Origin: an uncultured Aquimarina sp.
Lineage (GTDB): Bacteria; Bacteroidota; Bacteroidia; Flavobacteriales; Flavobacteriaceae
Assembly (NCBI GenBank): GCA_937951135.1
Contig: CALFCI010000019.1
Location: forward strand, 1-47,976
Direction: 5' to 3'
DNA length: 47,976 nt
Shown here: positions 7,936 to 17,379 of the stretch, one piece after another
How the letters are laid out: each line of letters begins with the position of its first letter
How positions within the stretch are numbered: position 1 is the stretch's first letter
The notes under the pieces: generated by a model
What the model was told of the DNA's origin: nothing
Seen by the model: the letters and a program-made list of their open reading frames with translations, nothing else
The model's database searches: none
Translations under genes and position numbers: made by a program

Positions 7936-8799
7936 TTATAAATCAAATATAATTGACTCTCCATTCTGACCTGTTAATGTAACTTCTTTATCACAAGCTC
8001 CATCTCCAAAATCAATATTAAAATTAACATCAAAACTACTAGAAAAATCTACCGAACCTTGAACTGGAAACTTTAAGAAGTTTGCTCTATTAAAACAGGC
8101 AACTTTATATACTAGGGGTTTACCTTCAATAGATATTGTTTTCATAAAAAAAGTTTGATTTATACCATCTAAAGAAGAAGATTCTCTAAGCGTAACAATC
8201 TCCTCTTCTGTAAATCTATTTTCAAAAGTGAAATTTCTGTCAGTTGTATAGCGATAAGAATCATCATTTGGATCCGTAATAATGCCATTTATAATAACAT
8301 CAAATACTTTAGTAGTATCAGTGCTTAATGCGTCGTTTTGTTCAGCTACTCTATATCCATCATAAACATAACCATCATCGCCTCTAACATTCTTAAAAAC
8401 TGTAGAATCTTTCCATTTAGAATTAAATACTCCTGCAACATAGTATGTTACTTCACCGCTCCAATCATCAAAATCACATTGTTCTTCGGTATTGTTCAGA
8501 ATCATTTTACTATAGTAATCATACGTGTTAAAGCCAGGTAAAGTATTATCCTGATTAGAAATTAAAAGTTCTATAGAAGCACAACTTCTTTTTAAATTTT
8601 TAGAAGTCCCTTGAATATCTACAGATGCTTGCTCAGAGATTGAACCAAAATTATCCATGGCTAAATCTAGTGTATTAAACAATTCGAAGTTTTCTTTATC
8701 ATTATTTTGGTTAGAGATGTCTCCGGTGTCATCAACATCTTCTACAGCACAACTTACGATTAATCCTAAAGTCAATGTACAAATCAAAAAATTTCTCAT
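7936..8799 (-). CDS. Hypothetical lipoprotein
   Basis: A 287-residue protein with a lipoprotein signal peptide, lipobox LIVSC (Cys17), followed by acidic residues AVEDVDD. I do not recognise a named family. The C-terminal part, VNFNIDFGDGACDKEVTLTG, resembles a motif common at the end of uncharacterised flavobacterial lipoproteins in which a GDGxCD turn sits in a beta hairpin. Two further Cys (in RSCASIELL and EQCDFDDW) could form a disulfide. It stands alone, with a strong terminator downstream. Surface or periplasmic location is inferred from the signal only. Confidence 0.85.
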   Translation of the reverse strand: MRNFLICTLTLGLIVSCAVEDVDDTGDISNQNNDKENFELFNTLDLAMDNFGSISEQASVDIQGTSKNLKRSCASIELLISNQDNTLPGFNTYDYYSKMILNNTEEQCDFDDWSGEVTYYVAGVFNSKWKDSTVFKNVRGDDGYVYDGYRVAEQNDALSTDTTKVFDVIINGIITDPNDDSYRYTTDRNFTFENRFTEEEIVTLRESSSLDGINQTFFMKTISIEGKPLVYKVACFNRANFLKFPVQGSVDFSSSFDVNFNIDFGDGACDKEVTLTGQNGESIIFDL

Positions 8800-9356
8800 G
8801 GTTTTCTATTTTTAAATGAATATTATATTGGGTTTATATCTATTAAACCTGAAAAAATAAAAACGCTGCGTAGATTTTTTTTTTTTTCATTAATGTTTGA
8901 CAAAGATCCAAGATCATTACGTCTGATTGTTTGGTGAAGCAGGTTTTGAGAGGCAATCCCAAAGGTTTGAGAAAGATTATTCGCAAATCGTATTAAACCC
9001 GGATTATGCAGTAGAAAATCTATTACGGCTTGAAACTACTTCAAAATATACCGCTCCGCTATGTTTTTAAACTTAACCATAGCAATGCTATGCAAAATTT
9101 TAGAAAACATCATATTTTATCGCAATTTCAAACCTCATGACGAAGTGCTATTGCATAATCCGGGTTAAACCTTATCATGTTTGATGCTAATATTTTAGAT
9201 TAATTTTAAGGAAGAGTATAAAATTAGTTTGAATATATTAAATGGTATAAAAAGAGAATCTCCTAATATATCTGAACGCTGATCCCTTTTACTTTAAAAG
9301 CCTATATGGATTTCAGTAATTTAAAATAATAGCTGTAGTATAAAGTGTATACGCTA
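8800..9356. other. Intergenic gap with an inverted-repeat element
   Basis: About 557 bases between two minus-strand genes with no plausible open frame. It holds a run of 13 T at 8875-8887 upstream of the lipoprotein gene, and the inverted-repeat element at 8996-9166. The stretch 9190-9356 shows nothing recognisable. Confidence 0.7.
8996..9166. repeat. MITE-like element with 15-bp terminal inverted repeats
   Basis: AACCCGGATTATGCA (8996-9010) is repeated as its exact reverse complement TGCATAATCCGGGTT (9152-9166), giving an element of about 171 bp. Just outside, both ends continue with TTA-type bases. The interior has a small palindrome, CATAGCAATGCTATG (about 9078-9092), and no reading frame. 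There is no transposase in the window. The structure fits a miniature inverted-repeat element; a structured RNA is the alternative. Confidence 0.7.
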
Positions 9357-10061
9357 TTATGAATGCATAAAAGCAATACTATGTACTGCTACAATAGCTG
9401 CGGTTTCAGTACGTAATCTATTTTCTCCTAAAGAAATAGGTGTGTATCCATTGGTTGTAGCGAGCTCAATTTCTTTAGTAGAAAAATCACCTTCTGGACC
9501 AATCAGTATGGTTATATTGGTAGCAGGAACGGTAAGTTCTTTTAAGGTACGTTTATTCGTTTCTTCACAATGTGTAATCAATAATTGATCATCATTTTGT
9601 TTTGTAAGAAATTCAGATAACGAAATTGCAGTATTAAGTTTAGGTAAGTAGCACTGTAATGATTGTTTCATGGCACTTTGTAAAATCCGTTCAAAACGTT
9701 CGGGTTTGATTACTTTTCGTTCACTGTGATCACAAATTATAGGTGTAATTTCATCGATGCCGATTTCTGTAGCTTTTTCCAAAAACCATTCATAACGATC
9801 ATTCATTTTGGTAGGTGCTACAGCCAGATGTAATCGATAGTTTTTTTTGTTTTGTAGCTCAGTACTTTGAACGGTTACAATACATTGGCTAATCGTAGCA
9901 AATGTAATTATGGCAGAGCATAATAACCCTTTACCATTCGTAATATGAAGTATATCACCTTCTTTTTTACGTAATACTTTAGCAATATGTTTGCTTTCTT
10001 CTCTAGAGAAGGTAAACGTACTGCTAGTTGCTGTTAGAGTAGGACTATAGAATAGCTGCAT
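9357..10061 (-). CDS. rsmE: 16S rRNA (uracil(1498)-N(3))-methyltransferase RsmE
   Basis: A 234-residue SPOUT-class methyltransferase that methylates N3 of U1498 in 16S rRNA using S-adenosylmethionine. Residues about 1-70 form the PUA-like RNA-binding part (FTFSREESKHIAKVLRKKEGD, ITNGKG). The SPOUT domain has KMNDRYEWFLEKATEIGID, the HSERKV strand, the knot segment ILIGPEGDFSTKEIEL and the C-terminal SLGENRLRTETAA, all diagnostic of RsmE. Length is normal. It lies downstream of tsaD on the same strand, separated by a 340-base gap that carries element copy B and a row of promoter-like boxes, so it may have its own promoter. Confidence 0.97.
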   Translation of the reverse strand: MQLFYSPTLTATSSTFTFSREESKHIAKVLRKKEGDILHITNGKGLLCSAIITFATISQCIVTVQSTELQNKKNYRLHLAVAPTKMNDRYEWFLEKATEIGIDEITPIICDHSERKVIKPERFERILQSAMKQSLQCYLPKLNTAISLSEFLTKQNDDQLLITHCEETNKRTLKELTVPATNITILIGPEGDFSTKEIELATTNGYTPISLGENRLRTETAAIVAVHSIAFMHS

Positions 10062-10072
10062 AGTTTTTTTTA

Positions 10073-10100
10073 GAAGTTACAAAGTTACAAAGTTACAAAG
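10073..10100 (-). promoter_or_regulatory. Tandem octamer repeat with overlapping -7-like boxes upstream of rsmE
   Basis: The plus strand reads GAAGTTAC, AAAGTTAC, AAAGTTAC, AAAG, an 8-bp tandem repeat. On the minus strand, pointing to rsmE, this is TAACTTTG twice plus TAACTTCT. TAACTTTG fits the Bacteroidota -7 box TAnnTTTG. The repeat starts 12 bases upstream of the rsmE start codon. Copy-number slippage could alter promoter spacing. Use as a promoter is inference. Confidence 0.45.
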
Positions 10101-10184
10101 TATCGGAGTAGCAAAGAAGAATCTAAACAGTCGTGTTTATTTAATTGTATGTTGGTTGTGAGTGAGGGTAAATTTTAATTATTA

Positions 10185-10324
10185 GAATTCCCCGAGGATC
10201 TATATCTGGTGTGTCGATTAGATTCAAAACTTTTAGAACTAAGATTCAAGATAAAATAGCGTCTTGGTTCTTATAGGAGCGGTCTTATCTTTGATACCCG
10301 GATGGGGCTGACTCGAGGTAGTTC
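10185..10324 (+). repeat. Dispersed three-hairpin intergenic element, copy B
   Basis: It opens GAATTCCCCGAGG and ends ACTCGAGGTAGTTC. The middle keeps AGAACTAAGA against TCTTGGTTCT, where the changed base still pairs as G-T. The 5' hairpin is damaged (CCCGAGGATCTATATCTGG). It is the most diverged of the three copies. On this strand it faces against tsaD and rsmE transcription. Confidence 0.8.
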
Positions 10325-10405
10325 AAAGATCAATCATAGTTTATCTTGTCTTCCTGTCTCTTGCTTCTTATCTTCTAGTAGTGCAACGGTCTATTTTTTT
10401 ATACC

Positions 10406-11428
10406 TTATAATTGTATCCTTGCTTTTGCCACTACCCCCATATCGGCAAAATCTTTTTTTAAGAATTTAAGATATCCTACAATGGTAATCATTGCAGCGT
10501 TATCTGTAGTGTATTCAAATTTTGGAACGTATGTTGTCCATCCAAACTTATATTCTCCTTCTTTTAAAGCACTACGAATACCAGAATTGGCAGATACGCC
10601 GCCGCCGATTGCAATACGCGTAATACCGGTTTCTTTGGATGCTTTTTTGAGTTTATCAATTAAAATATTGATGATTGTATATTGAATAGAGGCACAAATA
10701 TCGTTTAAATTCTCTTCGATAAAATTAGGGTTTTCTTTTACCTGCTTTTGTATAAAATACAATACTGCTGTTTTGAATCCACTAAAACTAAAATTGAGTC
10801 CATCAACTCTAGGTTTGGTAAACGGAAATGCTTTTGGGTTTCCCAATGCAGCATATTTGTCAATTAATGGACCTCCAGGGTAGGGTAACCCCATGATTTT
10901 TGCGCTTTTATCAAAAGCTTCCCCAACAGCATCATCTATAGTTTGTCCAATCACTTCCATATCAAAATGATCTCTTACTTTCACTATTTGTGTATGCCCA
11001 CCACTTATGGTCATGCCTAGAAAAGGAAATGTAGGTGGGGTATAGCCTTCTTCTTCAATAAAATGTGCCAAAATATGAGCTTGCATATGATGCACGTCAA
11101 TTAAAGGAATAGCCAGAGCCAGTGCTAAAGATTTTGCAAATGAGGTGCCTACTAGTAAAGACCCCATTAACCCAGGACCTTTAGTAAAGGCAATAGCGCT
11201 AAGATCTTTTTTCGAAATATTGGCTTGCTGTATTGCTTGATCAATCACAGGAACAATATTTTGCTGATGCGCTCTAGAAGCTAGTTCAGGGACTACTCCA
11301 CCATATTGTTCGTGTATTTTTTGGGAAGCCACAACATTAGATAATATTTTACCGTTGCATAGTACAGCAGCAGATGTATCGTCACAGGAAGACTCAATCC
11401 CAAGTATGTATATATTTTGTGTGCTCAT
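10406..11428 (-). CDS. tsaD: tRNA N6-adenosine threonylcarbamoyltransferase TsaD
   Basis: A 340-residue ASKHA-fold enzyme that transfers the threonylcarbamoyl group to A37 of ANN-decoding tRNAs, working with TsaB, TsaE and TsaC-made threonylcarbamoyl-AMP. The N-terminus shows GIESSCDDTSAA. The metal-binding pair lies in HHMQAH (His114 and His118). Further motifs are GPGLMGSLLVG, ISGGHTQ, LPYPGGPLID, FSFSGFKTA and GGGVSANSGIR. Length is normal. The start (CAT at 11426-11428) overlaps the 5' end of the divergent TamB-family frame, so the two promoters lie inside each other's coding start or the TamB start is further in. Confidence 0.98.
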   Translation of the reverse strand: MSTQNIYILGIESSCDDTSAAVLCNGKILSNVVASQKIHEQYGGVVPELASRAHQQNIVPVIDQAIQQANISKKDLSAIAFTKGPGLMGSLLVGTSFAKSLALALAIPLIDVHHMQAHILAHFIEEEGYTPPTFPFLGMTISGGHTQIVKVRDHFDMEVIGQTIDDAVGEAFDKSAKIMGLPYPGGPLIDKYAALGNPKAFPFTKPRVDGLNFSFSGFKTAVLYFIQKQVKENPNFIEENLNDICASIQYTIINILIDKLKKASKETGITRIAIGGGVSANSGIRSALKEGEYKFGWTTYVPKFEYTTDNAAMITIVGYLKFLKKDFADMGVVAKARIQL

Positions 11429-14400
11429 TATGAGGAAAAGGGCATAGAAATTGTTAATATTGTCAACAAAGTTAAAACAATAATACGTATCAAAAAATTA
11501 GGGAAAATAATAATTAGGGTAATTTTCGCACTTTTGTTGATAAGTATCTTCATTACCCTCTTGTTTACTATTCCTTCCGTGCAAACGTATTTTGGAAGTA
11601 AACTTACGACATATCTTAATGAAGAGTTTGATGTAGACATTGATATAGAGAACATTGGATTGACCTATACGGGCGCTATAGATCTTAAAAAAGTGTTGGT
11701 TAAAGACCATCATCAGGATACATTATTATATGCGGGAAGTATTGCGACATCTATATTAAATCTTAGGGAATTATCTAATGGTCAACCAGAACTAGGCAAT
11801 GTTTCGATTTCGGATGTGTTATTTTACATGAAAATCTATAAAGATGAAGACAGTGATAATTTAATGACTTTTGTTCGAAAATTCAAGAAAAAAAGTACAG
11901 CTCCAAAGAAAAAATTTAGATTAACTACTGAAAATATTCATATTGATCGGGGGAGATACACCTATACAAATGAAAATTTGAATACGCCTAAGGCATTGGA
12001 TTTAGGAAACATCACAGCAGATATACCACAGTTAAAAGTGGATGGCGAAAATGTGTATTTAACGACCGAGCTATTATCGTTTACAGAGCATAGAGGATTA
12101 ATCGTAGAGAACCTTCAAACACAATTTTCATTCACATCTTGTGAAATGAATTTTAAAGAAGTGGTATTACAAACTCAGGATTCGAAGATCGCTGCAGATA
12201 TCGTTTTCTTATATGAATCAGGAAATTTTTCTGATTTTGTGAATGCTGTGGAGGTCAATGCCAATTTTAAAAAGGCGGTAGTATCAACAAATGATTTGAT
12301 TCCTTTTTATAAAGAATTTGGGGAACATCAAAATTTAACAATTCAGAACACAAGATTACAAGGCGTATTGAATGATTTTAAATTACTAGATACCGATATT
12401 AAAGGATTGGACCGTTCTAGTATTAAAGGTAATATTAGAATACAAAATGCGGTGACAGATCTCACTCAATTTAAGATGGATGGAGATTTTGAAGAGGTTA
12501 CTTCGAATTATTATGATCTTGTGAATTTAATGCCTAGGGTATTAGGAAAATCATTGCCTAAGCAGTTATATCAATTAGGAAGTGTAACTGCCAAAGGAAA
12601 TGCTATTGTTACCATCAAAACAGTCGATGTAGATATGGAACTGTTTTCTCAATTGGGAAAAATTAAAGCTTTTGTACTCTTGGGTAAATTAGATGATATT
12701 AAAAAAGCAACGTATAACGGTAATGTTATTTCGAATGATTTTAATATAGGGGGATTACTTAGTAAAAAAACATTAGGAAAATCAGCATTTAATATTGACG
12801 TAGATGGTAGTGGATTTACCTTAGAAAACTTAGATACTAAACTCGAAGGTACCATTAGTTCTTTAGTTTTTAATACTTATAATTACACCAATATTACGGT
12901 AGAAGGAAATCTTAAAGATCCTGTTTTTGATGGAAAATTAGTTGCGGATGATCCTAATGTGAAACTACATTTTAATGGCGTAGTAGATGTATCTGAATCG
13001 ATTAATAATTATGATTTTGTAGCCAATGTAGATTTTATAGATCTTAAAGCGTTGAATATTTTTACTCGAGATAGTATTTCTGTATTTGAAGGTGATGTAA
13101 CGATGAATGTTACGGGAACAAATATTAATAATGCGGAAGGTAATATTTCATTTTCTAAAACCTTATATAAAAATCAAAATGACGATTACTATTTTGAAGA
13201 TTTTGAAGTTCGATCTAGTTTCGATGATCAAAGGGTTCGAACGATAGCCATGAATAGTCCAGATATTATTGAAGGAACCGTAAAAGGGATTTTTAGGTTC
13301 CAAAATGTATATGATTTATTTCGAAATTCGATTGGTAGTCTGTATTCTAATTTTGAAGCTACAGAGATTACCGATAATGAGTTTATGGAATTTAATTTTA
13401 ATATTTATAATAAAATTGTAGATGTATTCTTTCCAGAAGTTAGGTTTGCTCCCAATACTTTTATTAGAGGAAAGGTAGAGAGCGATGAGTCGGAGTTTAA
13501 ACTCACATTCAGATCCCCTAAGATTAATGCGTTTGATAATTTTATGGAAGATGTAGATATACAGGTAGATAATAAAAACCCACTGTTCAATACTTATGTA
13601 GCGATAGATAGTGTAAGTACAAAGCAGTATAAAATATCTGAATTTAGTTTAATCAATGTCACATTAAAGGATACCTTATTTATGCGTTCAGAATTTAAAG
13701 GAGGAAAAAATAATGCGGATAAATTTAATGTCAGTTTTTATCATACTATTAATGAAGACAATAACTCAATTGTAGGGTTGCGTAAATCTGATTTGTTATT
13801 TAAAGGGTATACCTGGTACATTAATGAAACTAAAAGTGAATCTAGGAATACGATTACTTTTGATACTGATTTTCAAAATATTTTCATCAACTCATTAATC
13901 TTAACGCATAAAGATGAGGAGATTAAAATTGATGGCATTCTAAAAGGGAAAGAAGATAAAGACATTAGGGCATCGTTTAAAGATGTAGATCTCTATAAAA
14001 TTACGCCAACGATAGCTAATTTTCGATTGGCAGGGGGTATAGATGGGGCTATTAGTATAAAGCAAGATAGGGGTGTTTATTTTCCTAGTGCGACAATTCA
14101 GGTTGATGATTTAAAAATTAATGATTCTTTTCTAGGGCAATTGCGCTTAAATGTTTCTGGAAATGAAGATTTGACACAATATACAATCAATAGTAAACTC
14201 TTGAACGGAGAGCAAGATAAAACAATGAGTGCAATAGGAACTATTGATGTCGCAGCGAATAGTTCAGATGTTAATGTCGATGTGTCTCTAGATCGATTTG
14301 ATATTAAAGGATTTAGCCCTTTGGGGGGAGCTGTCTTATCTAATATGCGGGGGTTTGCTTCTGGAGATGCAAAAATTACAGGAAGCTATAAAAACCCTAA

Positions 14401-15922
14401 TATTGATGGTCTTATACTTTTAAATAATGCAGGACTTAAAATACCGTATCTAAATGTCGATTTAGGACTTCAGAAAAACGCAAGAGTGATTTTGGATACA
14501 CATCGTTTTACATTTGATGCGATTGATATACATGATACAAAATATGGAACAAAGGGTGTATTGGATGGGTTCATAACACATGAACGTTTTTCAAAATGGA
14601 AACTAGGGTTAGATATTTTGGCTAAAGATCGATTGTTGGTTCTTGATACAGAGGAAGATGAAGAATCTTTATATTTTGGAACTGGTTTTATCAAAGGAAA
14701 TGCATCAATTACGGGACCTACTAAAGGATTAGTAATCAATGTAAACGCTACAACAGAAGAAGGTACAGTTTTTAAAATCCCACTTCGAGATACAGAATCT
14801 TTAGGAGATAATTCATTTATTCATTTCTTGAGTCCAGAAGAAAAAACAGCTCGTTTGGCTGGAGAAGAGATCATTTTAGAAGAGGTTAAAGGGTTAGAAC
14901 TTAACTTTGACCTGGATGTGAATAATAAAGCAGAGGTAGAGGTTGTTATTGATAAAAATACTGGGAGTTCACTAAAAGGAAAAGGAGCAGGGAGTTTATT
15001 GATCGAAATCAATACTAACGGAAAATTTAAAATGTGGGGTGATTTTATAGCGTATGAAGGCGTTTATAATTTTAGGTATGGCGCTTTTATAGAAAAAGTA
15101 TTTAGTGTACGAACCGGTGGCAGTATTAACTGGGATGGAAGTCCAACTAGAGCAATATTAGATCTTAGTGCTATTTATGCAACAGAAGCTAATCCAGCAG
15201 TATTATTAGAAAATGCTACACTAAATCGAAAAATACCAGTGAATGTTGTAGTAGATTTAAAAGGAGAATTAGTCAAGCCTAATCTTAATTTTAATATTGA
15301 GTTCCCCAATTTGAGCTCTGTAGTAAAAAGTGAGTTGGAATATCAATTAGAGGATCAAGCTACCAAAGAATTACAGGCATTGTCACTAGTAACTCAAGGG
15401 CAGTTTTATAGTGATGTAACGGTAGGACAAAATGCGATCACTGGAAATCTTGTGGAGCGTGCTTCTAGTTTGGTTAATGGTATTTTTTCTGGGGAAGATG
15501 ATAAATTTCAAATTGGATTGAATTATGTACAAGGAGATCGCGTACTTGATCAAGAAACTACAGATCAATTTGGGGTTACGGTATCCACAAAAATTAGTAA
15601 TAAAATATTAATTAATGGTCGAGTGGGGGTGCCTATAGGTGGAGCAAGTGATACTCCAATTGTAGGTAATGTAGAGGTAGAATATTTGTTTAATAAAGAT
15701 GGTTCACTTCGAGGTAAAATATTCAATAGAGAAAATGATGTTCAGTATATAGGAGAAACTAGTACAAATATGACGGGTGTAGGGTTGTCTTATTCTGCGG
15801 ATTTTGATAATTTCAATGAATTATGGAAAAAGATTTTTAAGAAAAAAAATAAAGACACCGTTCCAAAAGTTATAGATTCTACTGCGATAAAAGCTCCAGA
15901 TTTTATTAACTTTACGGAATAA
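11417..15922 (+). CDS. tamB: Translocation/assembly module TamB family protein
   Basis: About 1500 residues. A single hydrophobic anchor lies at about 30-52 after a basic stretch, then a very long periplasmic beta-rich body typical of AsmA/TamB-like bridge proteins, thought to carry lipid or help insert proteins in the outer membrane. Repeated (D/N)(I/V)xG-type strands run throughout. The last 400 residues contain the TamB C-terminal (DUF490) marks: FKMWGDFIAYEGVYNFRYG, IPVNVVVDLKGELVKPNLNF, and a terminal GVGLSYSADF-like strand. The only initiator in frame near the 5' end is TTG at 11417; no ATG precedes the anchor, and this overlaps tsaD by 12 bases. The start is therefore uncertain. Length is normal for Bacteroidota TamB homologues. 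Confidence 0.93.
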   Translation: MCAHYEEKGIEIVNIVNKVKTIIRIKKLGKIIIRVIFALLLISIFITLLFTIPSVQTYFGSKLTTYLNEEFDVDIDIENIGLTYTGAIDLKKVLVKDHHQDTLLYAGSIATSILNLRELSNGQPELGNVSISDVLFYMKIYKDEDSDNLMTFVRKFKKKSTAPKKKFRLTTENIHIDRGRYTYTNENLNTPKALDLGNITADIPQLKVDGENVYLTTELLSFTEHRGLIVENLQTQFSFTSCEMNFKEVVLQTQDSKIAADIVFLYESGNFSDFVNAVEVNANFKKAVVSTNDLIPFYKEFGEHQNLTIQNTRLQGVLNDFKLLDTDIKGLDRSSIKGNIRIQNAVTDLTQFKMDGDFEEVTSNYYDLVNLMPRVLGKSLPKQLYQLGSVTAKGNAIVTIKTVDVDMELFSQLGKIKAFVLLGKLDDIKKATYNGNVISNDFNIGGLLSKKTLGKSAFNIDVDGSGFTLENLDTKLEGTISSLVFNTYNYTNITVEGNLKDPVFDGKLVADDPNVKLHFNGVVDVSESINNYDFVANVDFIDLKALNIFTRDSISVFEGDVTMNVTGTNINNAEGNISFSKTLYKNQNDDYYFEDFEVRSSFDDQRVRTIAMNSPDIIEGTVKGIFRFQNVYDLFRNSIGSLYSNFEATEITDNEFMEFNFNIYNKIVDVFFPEVRFAPNTFIRGKVESDESEFKLTFRSPKINAFDNFMEDVDIQVDNKNPLFNTYVAIDSVSTKQYKISEFSLINVTLKDTLFMRSEFKGGKNNADKFNVSFYHTINEDNNSIVGLRKSDLLFKGYTWYINETKSESRNTITFDTDFQNIFINSLILTHKDEEIKIDGILKGKEDKDIRASFKDVDLYKITPTIANFRLAGGIDGAISIKQDRGVYFPSATIQVDDLKINDSFLGQLRLNVSGNEDLTQYTINSKLLNGEQDKTMSAIGTIDVAANSSDVNVDVSLDRFDIKGFSPLGGAVLSNMRGFASGDAKITGSYKNPNIDGLILLNNAGLKIPYLNVDLGLQKNARVILDTHRFTFDAIDIHDTKYGTKGVLDGFITHERFSKWKLGLDILAKDRLLVLDTEEDEESLYFGTGFIKGNASITGPTKGLVINVNATTEEGTVFKIPLRDTESLGDNSFIHFLSPEEKTARLAGEEIILEEVKGLELNFDLDVNNKAEVEVVIDKNTGSSLKGKGAGSLLIEINTNGKFKMWGDFIAYEGVYNFRYGAFIEKVFSVRTGGSINWDGSPTRAILDLSAIYATEANPAVLLENATLNRKIPVNVVVDLKGELVKPNLNFNIEFPNLSSVVKSELEYQLEDQATKELQALSLVTQGQFYSDVTVGQNAITGNLVERASSLVNGIFSGEDDKFQIGLNYVQGDRVLDQETTDQFGVTVSTKISNKILINGRVGVPIGGASDTPIVGNVEVEYLFNKDGSLRGKIFNRENDVQYIGETSTNMTGVGLSYSADFDNFNELWKKIFKKKNKDTVPKVIDSTAIKAPDFINFTE

Positions 15923-15981
15923 ACTAGGCTAGTATTGATAGCTACATGAGTTCTATTAATGAACAACCAAATATTAAAATT

Positions 15982-16968
15982 ATGATTAAAGAAATAAAGA
16001 CCATAGGGGTGATGACTTCTGGAGGTGATGCTCCAGGGATGAATGCTGCGATACGAGCTGTAGCAAGGGCTTGTTCTTATTATCATATTAAATGTATTGG
16101 CTTTAATAGGGGGTATCAAGGAATGATAGAAGGTGATGCTGATGTAATGACAGCTAGAAGTGTGCGTAACATCATTGGTCTTGGAGGTACAATATTAAAA
16201 TCGGCACGATCTAAAGAGTTTAGAACGAAAGAAGGTAGAGCTAAAGCAGCAGAACACCTGAAAGAATTTGAAGTAGATGCCATGGTATTGATTGGTGGCG
16301 ATGGAACATTTACAGGAGGTAAAATTTTTAGTGAAGAATATGATATTCCAGTAATTGGTGTTCCGGGTACTATTGATAATGACATTGCAGGAACTAATTT
16401 TACAATAGGATATGATACGGCGTTAAATACTGTTGTAGAAGCGATTGATAAAATTAGAGATACAGCAAGTTCTCATGATCGTCTTTTCTTTGTGGAAGTA
16501 ATGGGTCGTGATGCTGGTTTTATAGCACTGAATAGTGGTGTTGGGGCAGGAGCAGAAGAAATTCTAATTCCAGAAGAAGATCTTGGGTTAGAGCGCCTTT
16601 TAGAATCCCTTAGAAAAAGTAAACGATCAGGGAAATCTTCAAGTATTGTAGTGGTTAGTGAAGGAGATAAGATTGGTAAAAATGTATATGAACTAGCGGA
16701 TTATGTGACAGAAAACTTGCCAGATTATGATGTAAGAGTAACCGTTTTAGGCCACATGCAGCGAGGGGGGTCACCTACATGTTTTGATAGAACATTGGCG
16801 AGCAGACTTTGTGTTCGTGCTGTAGAATTATTGCTGGATGGAGAGCGCGATGTTATGGTAGGGTTGGTGAATAATGAGGTAGTGACTTCTAGTTTTGAGG
16901 AAGGTTTAAAAGAGGATCACGGTATTAATAAAGAGTTGTTACGTATTTCAGATATTCTTTCGGTATAA
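15982..16968 (+). CDS. pfkA: 6-phosphofructokinase
   Basis: 328 residues from ATG 15982; an ATG 12 codons upstream (15946) would add a non-conserved extension, so I prefer the later one, which gives the family's usual length. It phosphorylates fructose 6-phosphate to fructose 1,6-bisphosphate in glycolysis. MTSGGDAPGMNAAIRA is the nucleotide-binding start, then VLIGGDGTFTGG, where the Gly after GGD-type contacts fits the ATP-dependent class. The catalytic loop is GTIDNDIAGT followed by TIGYDTALN. MGRDAGFIAL and GHMQRGGSPTCFDR bind the sugar phosphate. It begins 60 bases after tamB on the same strand and converges with the receiver gene. No gapA follows, although that pairing is frequent in relatives. 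Confidence 0.97.
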   Translation: MIKEIKTIGVMTSGGDAPGMNAAIRAVARACSYYHIKCIGFNRGYQGMIEGDADVMTARSVRNIIGLGGTILKSARSKEFRTKEGRAKAAEHLKEFEVDAMVLIGGDGTFTGGKIFSEEYDIPVIGVPGTIDNDIAGTNFTIGYDTALNTVVEAIDKIRDTASSHDRLFFVEVMGRDAGFIALNSGVGAGAEEILIPEEDLGLERLLESLRKSKRSGKSSSIVVVSEGDKIGKNVYELADYVTENLPDYDVRVTVLGHMQRGGSPTCFDRTLASRLCVRAVELLLDGERDVMVGLVNNEVVTSSFEEGLKEDHGINKELLRISDILSV

Positions 16969-17001
16969 AGCCTAAAGAAAAGCGCTCACTTAGATTGTGT
17001 G

Positions 17002-17379
17002 CTACTTTTTCAATTTAATTTTGTCAATAGATTGAAATAATTTTTCAAAGTTTACGGGTTTAGCAAAGTATTGATCGAAACCTACTTTTTTGAACCGTTT
17101 AGCATCACCAGGCATTGCATAAGCGGTTACCGCAAATACAGGAATACCAGTAGTGATGTCTAATCTTCTTAGTTTTTGTAGTAACTCACAACCGTCCATT
17201 TGGTCGACGCCAAGGTTAATATCTACTAAGATGAGGTCTAAAATAGGCTGTCTAGTCACGAGTTTTAATGCTTGTATTGCGTTTTGAGCAATAATAACGG
17301 TATTAGAAGTGTCTTTGGATAACATGCGATCCATAACTATGGCATTGATTTTATTATCTTCTACATATAATACATTCAT
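17002..17379 (-). CDS. Single-domain response regulator (receiver only)
   Basis: A 125-residue CheY-like receiver with no output domain. The acidic pocket is E7/D8, the phospho-acceptor is Asp53 in LVDINLG, the switch residue is Thr85 in FAVTAYAMPGD, and the conserved Lys is Lys107 in FAKPVN. Its ATG overlaps the TGA of the upstream kinase (ATGA), so the two are translationally coupled, and it is very likely the kinase's target. The AYAMPGD stretch is typical of receivers attached to hybrid kinases, so this looks like a hybrid kinase split into two chains. The downstream target is unknown. Confidence 0.95.
   Translation of the reverse strand: MNVLYVEDNKINAIVMDRMLSKDTSNTVIIAQNAIQALKLVTRQPILDLILVDINLGVDQMDGCELLQKLRRLDITTGIPVFAVTAYAMPGDAKRFKKVGFDQYFAKPVNFEKLFQSIDKIKLKK

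Larger units (their letters stand above)
10062..10405. other. Intergenic gap between tsaD and rsmE
   Basis: About 344 bases between two minus-strand genes. It holds the tandem octamer (10073-10100) and element copy B (10185-10324). The remaining 80 bases next to tsaD show no strong hairpin or open frame. Confidence 0.7.

Noticed and set aside
10302-10685. Plus-strand frame of 127 codons antisense to the end of tsaD
   Set aside because: It starts inside the dispersed element and then runs opposite conserved tsaD codons; the translation has no recognisable domain.
14470-14739. Minus-strand frames inside the TamB gene
   Set aside because: They are low-complexity Ser/Lys/Asn shadows of a clear 1500-residue plus-strand gene with conserved C-terminal motifs.
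16969-17001. Possible terminator between pfkA and the receiver gene
   Set aside because: The AGCGCTCAC/GTGTGCT pairing is imperfect and short, so I cannot support it as a hairpin terminator.
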